Shown: positions 1 to 4,159 of the stretch, piece after piece
Layout of the letters: each line of letters begins with the position of its first letter
How positions within the stretch are numbered: position 1 is the stretch's first letter
From: Planctomycetota bacterium
GTDB lineage: Bacteria > Planctomycetota > Planctomycetia > Isosphaerales > Isosphaeraceae
NCBI GenBank assembly: GCA_021807585.1
Contig: JAKBCQ010000144.1
Span: 1-6,745 of the forward strand
Direction: 5' to 3'
DNA length: 6,745 bases
Notes under the pieces: generated by a model
Database searches by the model: none
What the model was told of the DNA's origin: nothing
The model's input: only the letters and a program-made list of their open reading frames with translations
Position numbers and translations under genes: made by a program

Positions 1-695
1 CGATCGACGTCGACGATTTGGATGCGCGGATCGAGTCGCTCGACGAACGGGTTCAAGAATTGGAATCGCGGCGCGACATGGCGATTGAGTCGAGTGCTCG
101 CGAGCTCGAGTGGATCAAATTGCATTCGACGGGCGAGGGCGCCGCGGGCGATCGGCAACGGCTCGAGGAGATTCGCGCCGCGATCGCGCTCGAAGTCGAC
201 AGCTACGCGACGATCAAGCCTGCTCAGGCGATTTTGCGGAAGGCGATCGAGCGGTATCGCGAGCGCAACCAAGGCCCCGTCGTCAAGCATGCGTCACATT
301 TGTTTCGAAAGATCACGCTTGGATCCTTTGAAGAATTGCGGGTCGATTACGACGAAAAAGACAAGCCCGTGCTCGTAGGCGTTCGTAAGGGAGGGGGCGC
401 GTTATTAACGGTTGATCAGATGAGCGAGGGAACGCGCGATCAATTGTATTTGGCGCTTCGGCTCGCTTCGCTTGTGAACATTGTCGAATCGCGAGCGAAT
501 CCGCCGTTTCTGGTCGACGACATCCTCGTCAATTTTGACGACGAACGCGCCGGGGCGACTCTCGCGATCCTCGCCGATCTTTCCCGCGTTACGCAGGTTT
601 TGTTTTTCACGCATCACGAGCATTTAATCGAAATCGCGCGGAAGCGACTCGAGTCGGAAGTTTACAGCGTTCATCGCCTGGAATCGAGCGGCTGA
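1..695 (+). CDS. YhaN/SMC-like AAA ATPase, C-terminal part (5' end outside window)
   Basis: The frame is open from the first complete codon (position 3) with no start, so this is the last ~230 residues of a longer protein. Counting from the TTG codon at 18, residues 1-90 are charged and helical, like the end of a long coiled coil. Residues 136-142 (SEGTRDQ) match the ABC-type signature loop, 163-175 (PFLVDDILVNFDD) the Walker B strand and D-loop, and 198-202 (THHEH) the switch histidine. The N-terminal Walker A half must lie upstream of the window. This motif set, especially the SEGTRDQLYLALRLA stretch and the NFDDER after Walker B, is typical of the YhaN/SbcC-like branch of SMC-type ATPases. 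Members are cytoplasmic, often sit beside an SbcD/YhaO-type metallophosphoesterase and are linked to DNA end processing or repair. The partner gene, if present, would be upstream and unseen. The family is fairly sure; the exact function is not. Confidence 0.88.
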   Translation, partial: IDVDDLDARIESLDERVQELESRRDMAIESSARELEWIKLHSTGEGAAGDRQRLEEIRAAIALEVDSYATIKPAQAILRKAIERYRERNQGPVVKHASHLFRKITLGSFEELRVDYDEKDKPVLVGVRKGGGALLTVDQMSEGTRDQLYLALRLASLVNIVESRANPPFLVDDILVNFDDERAGATLAILADLSRVTQVLFFTHHEHLIEIARKRLESEVYSVHRLESSG

Positions 696-790
696 GTCGC
701 GCCGACGCGTTCACGATCATCCCTCGATGCGGATCGAGTTATGTAACCGTGCTGGACATAGCCCGCCGGGATCTCGATACGCCGATCCGA
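696..790. other. Gap between convergent genes, weak stem-loop
   Basis: This 95-bp gap lies between the stop codons of the ATPase (TGA at 693-695) and the porin (TGA on the minus strand at 791-793). The only structure I see is a 6-bp stem, CTCGAT (723-728) with ATCGAG (733-738), closing a 4-nt loop. It has no real T-tract on either side, so it is not a convincing intrinsic terminator. Termination here may be Rho-dependent or use signals I cannot recognise. Confidence 0.4.
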
Positions 791-3253
791 TCAGAAGAAG
801 ACCTGAAATCGCAGCCAGATCATATCGGTCGACGCCGCGAATTTACCCGGACCCATGATCACGGGATTGGCGAACACCGCGTGCTGCCAGTCGAGATAGA
901 TACGCGTGTAGAAGTTCAGATACCAGTTGAGGCCGATATCGGTGGCGCCGACTCGATCGGACCAGAGATTCGGGTCGGCGAATCCCGCGGTGAAAATGTT
1001 TTTGCTGAAGCTCATCGTGCTGTACCGCGCGAAGACCTCGACCGCGCCGGGTTGGAATTTGCCGCCGGGCTTGAGGAAGTCGAAATTGAAATCGTTGTGC
1101 GGCTTGACGACGTTCACCCGCCGCGTGAGCTGCTCGCCCGTGAGAAAGTACGACGCGGTGACGTTATAGCCGCTGACGTTGATCGGCGTCGTCGTGGTTG
1201 CGTTCACGGTGCTGTATCCGGCGGTCGATCCGCCGTATTCGGCGAAGAGGAAGAAGCTTTTGTAAAACCAGGCGATGTCGGCGGCCCACTGGTGTAGTTC
1301 TCCATGTTCAATCACGTTTTGATTCAAAGAGAGGAACGTGGGAGAAACGCTCGCCGTTCCAGTCGATGACAATTCGTTGGCGGTTTGGAACCGATCGACA
1401 TAGGGGGGTTGATCCTCATAGCCCGTGCGGAACGATCCACCCATGTTAAAATATTGGAATGCTTTGAACCGCTCGGATTTCAAAAAGGGGCGCATCTGAA
1501 AATATCCGAAGAGATCTTTGGGGCTTTTGGCGATCTCGTACGACTTTCTGCCGCCGTCGAACGCCCCCACCGCGTAGCTCAGCCGTTCTCCGAACAGCTC
1601 GCCCAAAAACATCGCTCCATATTCGCGGTTGCCGTCGTAATTGCCCGCGTAGATCGATCGTTCGGGAGCGATCAAATCGCCTTCGGAGATCGAAAAATCC
1701 TCGTAAAGATAAGGGGTCTTCATGCGACCGATTCGAAACTTCAGCCGTTCGTCATATCGTATGCTAATAAACATATCGTAAAAATCGACAGGTTCGTAAC
1801 CGTGATCCATCATCGTATAAAAGCCGATGTGTTTGGTAAGATCGCCCGTGAAATACCAACGTTCGCGGGGGATGAGGAACTGAGACTGAAGGGTTCCCTG
1901 ATTGCGCACGGGAAATCCGCGGAAATCGGTCTGGGTTAAATTGTGGAATTGGACTTTGAATTCCTTGTCGGCGGAGGTGAATTCCAATCCTTCGGCGAAC
2001 TCGACATTGGCGTGATGCTTGACGGGCTTCTGATCGGGTCCTTCTCGACCTTGCAGTTCGCGTCGATCGGTTCCGCGCGAGCCGATCGCGGGCTGCTGTT
2101 CGGGATTGGTGCGACCGCCGGTTCCTTGTGCGCCTTCGCCGCTTCGATCCATTCGGTTGATCCGCGCCGCGGAACCCGGTGGAGGAGTCGTTGCGGAAGG
2201 GGACGCGGCGGGTGCTGGAGGCCCGACCGGTGTTACACCGCGTTGAATCCTCCCCTGAGAACCTTCGCCTGGGAGTTGCTCTGGATCGACGGGTACGACT
2301 TCCGAATTCACATCGGGAATGGGAGACGGCCCCTGCCCTGGTTCGCCGCCGGCCTCTTGTGGAAGGAGTGGAACGAGAACGCCGACTGCTTGGGCGTTAT
2401 TGGGTTCTAACGCACGTCGCTCGACGGTTCCTGGAGCGACCGAATCCTGGCCGGGTTCATTGGGCGAAGCGTTCGGCGAGGGATTGCCTGGAATCGATGC
2501 GGCGGGTGAGGGATTGCCTGGAATCGATGCGGTCGGCTGTTGAACGAGAGGATTAGTCTGACCGGTTTCTCCCGGCCCTCGGGCCGGCTTCGGCCGACCG
2601 GGGCGAGCGAGCCCGGCCGGGTCGGTCGATCTTCGGCTCGCGGTCCTGGTGTTCGAACTCGATTGCCGCTTTCCATCGGGGGCGGAATCGGGCACGCGCC
2701 GGGAAAGATCGTCATATTTTCGTAACAATTCCTCATTTTGAGATTGCAATTGTCGCGTATGTTGTTCCGACAACTGATTGCGTTGTTCCAATCGTTGGTA
2801 CGCTTCTTCCATCTTGCGGAGCCGCTCTTCCAGGGAAGAGGCCGCGGAAGGTTGGGGATTCATTGCGGCCGCGGAAGTCGTGCGACCTGGAGCGATCGGA
2901 TTTTGAGCCGCGTTGAAGGTTTGTGGAGGGCCTGCGTCGCCGATCCGGGGAGGGGCGGCGTCGCCGACGGTTCCAGCGGTCAGTACGGTTCGTGCATGTT
3001 GAGGTTGTATTGGTTGAGGCGGGATCGGCTTTGGGTTTGCGGGCGGTTTTACGCCTTTCGTCCGCGTCGAGGATGAAGATTTGGCGATAATCGGTGGGGC
3101 TTGCGGCGGCTTGGGAGCGGCGATAAATGGCGGGGGCTCATCGGCCGCGGGGGGATCCTGCGCCTTGGCGCCGGCCACCCATCCGCCGACTAAGCAAGCG
3201 AGAAGGAGGGATCGCTTCCACCGTTGTGGAGGACGATTCCGCTCAGGCTTCAT
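791..3253 (-). CDS. OprO/OprP-like porin with periplasmic coiled coil and long Pro-rich linker
   Basis: An 820-residue outer-membrane protein. Residues 1-31 are a signal peptide (basic RWKR, hydrophobic core, cleavage likely after AKA before QDPP). Residues 32-138 are Pro/Ala-rich, 139-187 form a Glu/Gln/Arg/Leu-rich coiled coil, and 188-412 are a Pro/Gly/Ser/Thr-rich, probably disordered linker. Residues 413-820 look like a phosphate-selective-type (OprO/P) beta-barrel: alternating aromatic strands, the YFLTGE turn near 702-707, and a terminal phenylalanine in RFQVFF, the classical BAM-recognition end. Barrel members are trimeric channels for anions or small solutes; substrate cannot be read from sequence. 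OprP-type proteins are usually ~400-450 residues, so the first ~410 residues are an added front end that might span the periplasm or touch peptidoglycan (inference). The ATG at 3251-3253 is preceded by AGGAG with an 8-nt spacer. The gene diverges from the S55 gene and converges on the ATPase. Confidence 0.9.
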   Translation of the reverse strand: MKPERNRPPQRWKRSLLLACLVGGWVAGAKAQDPPAADEPPPFIAAPKPPQAPPIIAKSSSSTRTKGVKPPANPKPIPPQPIQPQHARTVLTAGTVGDAAPPRIGDAGPPQTFNAAQNPIAPGRTTSAAAMNPQPSAASSLEERLRKMEEAYQRLEQRNQLSEQHTRQLQSQNEELLRKYDDLSRRVPDSAPDGKRQSSSNTRTASRRSTDPAGLARPGRPKPARGPGETGQTNPLVQQPTASIPGNPSPAASIPGNPSPNASPNEPGQDSVAPGTVERRALEPNNAQAVGVLVPLLPQEAGGEPGQGPSPIPDVNSEVVPVDPEQLPGEGSQGRIQRGVTPVGPPAPAASPSATTPPPGSAARINRMDRSGEGAQGTGGRTNPEQQPAIGSRGTDRRELQGREGPDQKPVKHHANVEFAEGLEFTSADKEFKVQFHNLTQTDFRGFPVRNQGTLQSQFLIPRERWYFTGDLTKHIGFYTMMDHGYEPVDFYDMFISIRYDERLKFRIGRMKTPYLYEDFSISEGDLIAPERSIYAGNYDGNREYGAMFLGELFGERLSYAVGAFDGGRKSYEIAKSPKDLFGYFQMRPFLKSERFKAFQYFNMGGSFRTGYEDQPPYVDRFQTANELSSTGTASVSPTFLSLNQNVIEHGELHQWAADIAWFYKSFFLFAEYGGSTAGYSTVNATTTTPINVSGYNVTASYFLTGEQLTRRVNVVKPHNDFNFDFLKPGGKFQPGAVEVFARYSTMSFSKNIFTAGFADPNLWSDRVGATDIGLNWYLNFYTRIYLDWQHAVFANPVIMGPGKFAASTDMIWLRFQVFF
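2478..2532 (-). repeat. Two-copy 30-bp tandem repeat inside the porin linker
   Basis: Two identical 25-bp blocks (2478-2502 and 2508-2532) recur at an exact 30-bp period. On the minus strand they encode two copies of a 10-residue unit beginning SIPGNPSP (residues 243-252 and 253-262). Identity at the DNA level suggests a recent duplication by slippage, keeping the frame. Confidence 0.9.
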
Positions 3254-3261
3254 TTGCCTCG

Positions 3262-3266
3262 CTCCT
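3262..3266 (-). promoter_or_regulatory. Ribosome binding site of the porin gene
   Basis: On the minus strand AGGAG lies 8 nt before the ATG at 3253-3251. It fixes the porin start, which also gives a complete signal peptide. I found no convincing sigma70-type -10/-35 pair for the porin in the ~200 bp upstream. Confidence 0.75.
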
Positions 3267-3370
3267 CATCAGCTATTTGGGTTTCCATCAACCGAATTCT
3301 CTTGGGCTCGGATCCGTGTCCGCGGCGTCTTTCACCGATCGAGAGATGCCTATTGTGGACGAAGCTTCGA

Positions 3371-3424
3371 CGCGCTTGCGGAATTCGAGACATTCGTCGA
3401 CGCGACGAATGGCGAGCAAGCGTG
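3371..3424. other. Nested stem-loop (two-tier inverted repeat)
   Basis: The inner stem is a perfect 9-bp inverted repeat with a 3-nt loop: CATTCGTCG (3391-3399) with CGACGAATG (3403-3411). The outer stem is CGCTTGC (3373-3379) with GCAAGCG (3416-3422), extendable to 9 positions at 3371-3424 with one G-T. The two tiers are joined by an asymmetric internal loop of 11 and 4 nt. It lies 118-171 nt upstream of the porin start, so it could be a leader structure, an operator or part of a small RNA. Confidence 0.55.
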
Positions 3425-3447
3425 AGGTAAGTTCGAAAATGAGAGAC

Positions 3448-3461
3448 GAACTATTCGTTGA
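3448..3461 (+). repeat. 14-bp direct repeat, copy 1
   Basis: GAACTATTCGTTGA, identical to 3975-3988. In both copies TCATG follows shortly after (4 nt later here, 2 nt in copy 2). This copy overlaps a small palindrome, ACGAA (3446-3450) / TTCGT (3454-3458). Confidence 0.7.
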
Positions 3462-3574
3462 ATATTCATGCCTTGATTCGGCAAGGACGATACGGTCGGT
3501 CGCCGGTCGCCGGGCCGCCGTCGTCGCGGCGGTATCGAAAGAGACAATTCACGGGAAATCGTTGAAGAAATGGA

Positions 3575-3625
3575 GGTTGATCACTGCGCCTTGAGGGTTC
3601 ACGCCCGAGGCGAGCGATCTCAACC
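3575..3625 (+). other. Two-tier RNA-like fold
   Basis: The outer arms GGTTGA (3575-3580) and TCAACC (3620-3625) are perfectly complementary. Inside, CGCCTT (3587-3592) pairs with GAGGCG (3607-3612), including one T-G, and after a 2-nt bulge GGG (3595-3597) pairs with CCC (3604-3606), closing a TTCACG loop. The use of G-U pairing and a bulge would fit an RNA fold more than a DNA operator. No known RNA family is recognised. Confidence 0.4.
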
Positions 3626-3646
3626 AAGGGGAGAAGAATGACAACT

Positions 3647-3668
3647 GTGAGCGGAATCGACCGCTCAC
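3647..3668. other. Perfect 8-bp hairpin
   Basis: GTGAGCGG (3647-3654) pairs with CCGCTCAC (3661-3668) across a 6-nt loop. There is no T-run after it on either strand, so it is not an intrinsic terminator. It may be an operator or another stem of the putative structured RNA at 3575-3625. Confidence 0.55.
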
Positions 3669-3717
3669 GCGTTGAAAGTTCTTCATTCCACAATTGATGG
3701 GCGGATTCTTTCGAGAA

Positions 3718-3734
3718 CTTGACGTTGCGTCAAG
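3718..3734. other. Operator-like palindrome
   Basis: CTTGACG (3718-3724) and CGTCAAG (3728-3734) are perfect inverted 7-mers around TTG. The 17-bp span with a 3-bp centre has the geometry of a dimeric regulator site. Related half-sequences (TTGACG, TGACGTCA) recur at the promoter-like site 3985-3993. Confidence 0.45.
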
Positions 3735-3810
3735 GCCGAATTACCCGGTCTTCGAGGATTAGATCCAAGCGATCGAGTAAAAGCCGCCGATAGTTAACGG
3801 ATTGACCCGA

Positions 3811-3855
3811 CGCGAGTTGAAGCGAATCGATCCGACGCTTCGCGAGCTGAAACGA
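3811..3855 (+). repeat. Imperfect 15-bp direct repeat at 30-bp spacing
   Basis: CGCGAGTTGAAGCGA at 3811-3825 recurs as CGCGAGCTGAAACGA at 3841-3855, with 13 of 15 matches. Read in one frame both copies give RELKR and both differences are synonymous, but the open stretch is only 35 codons between stops (3781-3885) and has no good start. I treat it as a repeat, not a gene. Confidence 0.5.
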
Positions 3856-3974
3856 TGGACGATCGCAACGAATGGTAAGTCGAAATGATGCGATTCGGCG
3901 TCGCGGTAAGCGAAATGAACGTGTCGATTGAACGAAACCACGGTTGGTATCGAAATAAGGAATGAAGGTTGCGT

Positions 3975-3988
3975 GAACTATTCGTTGA
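3975..3988 (+). repeat. 14-bp direct repeat, copy 2, overlapping a promoter
   Basis: Identical to 3448-3461. Its last four bases fall inside the predicted -35 box at 3985-3990, where a bound regulator could act on RNA polymerase. Confidence 0.7.
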
Positions 3989-4013
3989 CGTCATGTTGAA
4001 TCGAGATTACGAT
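3985..4013 (+). promoter_or_regulatory. Sigma70-like promoter for the S55 gene
   Basis: TTGACG (3985-3990, 5 of 6 to the -35 consensus) is followed by exactly 17 bp and then TACGAT (4008-4013, fitting TANNNT). Transcription would begin near 4020 and leave a leader of about 140 nt before the ATG at 4160. The 8-bp palindrome TGACGTCA (3986-3993) overlaps the -35. Planctomycete promoters are poorly defined, so this is a sequence match only. Confidence 0.45.
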
Positions 4014-4144
4014 TGAGGTAAGGAATCATCCGTTCGTTTCACTGTGTGAATTCCTTCGGCATAGCGACCGATTTGATCGTCGCGGCGGGGAGGAAGATCG
4101 GATCTCGGATCGACTCGTTTCGCCCACCGACCACGCCCGTTTTT

Positions 4145-4150
4145 GGGAGG
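4145..4150 (+). promoter_or_regulatory. Ribosome binding site of the S55 gene
   Basis: GGGAGG sits 9 nt before the ATG at 4160. It decides the start: the frame is open back to a GTG at 4046, but that codon has no Shine-Dalgarno sequence and would put 38 extra residues before the signal peptide. Confidence 0.8.
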
Positions 4151-4159
4151 TCACTTCGC

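Larger units (their letters stand above)
3874..4028 (+). repeat. Recurring GGTAAG...GAA(A)ATGA motif
   Basis: Copies with a variable 0-2 nt gap lie at 3874-3888, 3905-3918 and, degenerate, at 3954-3965 (ATAAG then GAATGA) and 4017-4028 (GGTAAG then GAATCA). A further copy with a 3-nt gap lies outside this span at 3426-3442. Each pairs a GGTAAG or near match with a GAAATGA-like tail. Function is unknown. Confidence 0.45.
3254..4159. other. Long non-coding region between divergent genes, rich in inverted repeats
   Basis: About 900 bp lie between the porin start and the S55-protein start. No open frame here shows a recognisable protein or the strong third-position GC of the flanking genes. The left part (3371-3734) is crowded with inverted repeats: a nested stem-loop at 3371-3424, a 5-bp palindrome at 3446-3458, a branched fold at 3575-3625, an 8-bp hairpin at 3647-3668 and a 7-bp palindrome at 3718-3734. 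The right part (3811-4028) is purine-rich, with degenerate short repeats and a promoter-like sequence at 3985-4013. The hexamer ATTCGT or its complement occurs five times (3392, 3405, 3453, 3868, 3980). It may hold regulatory sites for both genes and possibly a small RNA; that is inference. Confidence 0.7.

Noticed and set aside
723..738. Stem-loop between convergent genes as a bidirectional terminator
   Set aside because: The stem is only 6 bp and there is no T-tract on either side.
749..1297. Long open frames on the plus strand opposite the porin (also 1385-1939 and 1943-2410)
   Set aside because: They lie wholly within the minus-strand porin, have no recognisable domain, and arise because GC-rich codons leave few stops on the other strand. 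The porin has a signal peptide, barrel motifs and a good ribosome binding site.
3190..3253. Lipobox-like LLAC in the porin signal peptide
   Set aside because: Leu at -2 is atypical, the hydrophobic stretch before Cys20 would be too short, and AKA before QDPP is a good signal peptidase I site. A C-terminal barrel ending in Phe also fits an outer-membrane porin.
3439..3594. 51-codon open frame on the plus strand with GAGG upstream
   Set aside because: No recognisable protein, third-position GC (about 60% by hand) below that of the neighbouring genes, spacing of GAGG to ATG rather long, and it runs through several inverted repeats. A small protein cannot be excluded.
3647..3668. Hairpin as an intrinsic terminator
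   Set aside because: No T-run follows on either strand.
3874..3880. GGTAAGT resembling a 5' splice site
   Set aside because: The DNA is bacterial; group II introns begin differently (GUGYG) and no intron domains or reverse transcriptase are present.
3371..4028. CRISPR array or mobile-element ends
   Set aside because: The repeats are short, unevenly spaced and degenerate; there are no spacers of constant length, no transposase and no target-site duplications.
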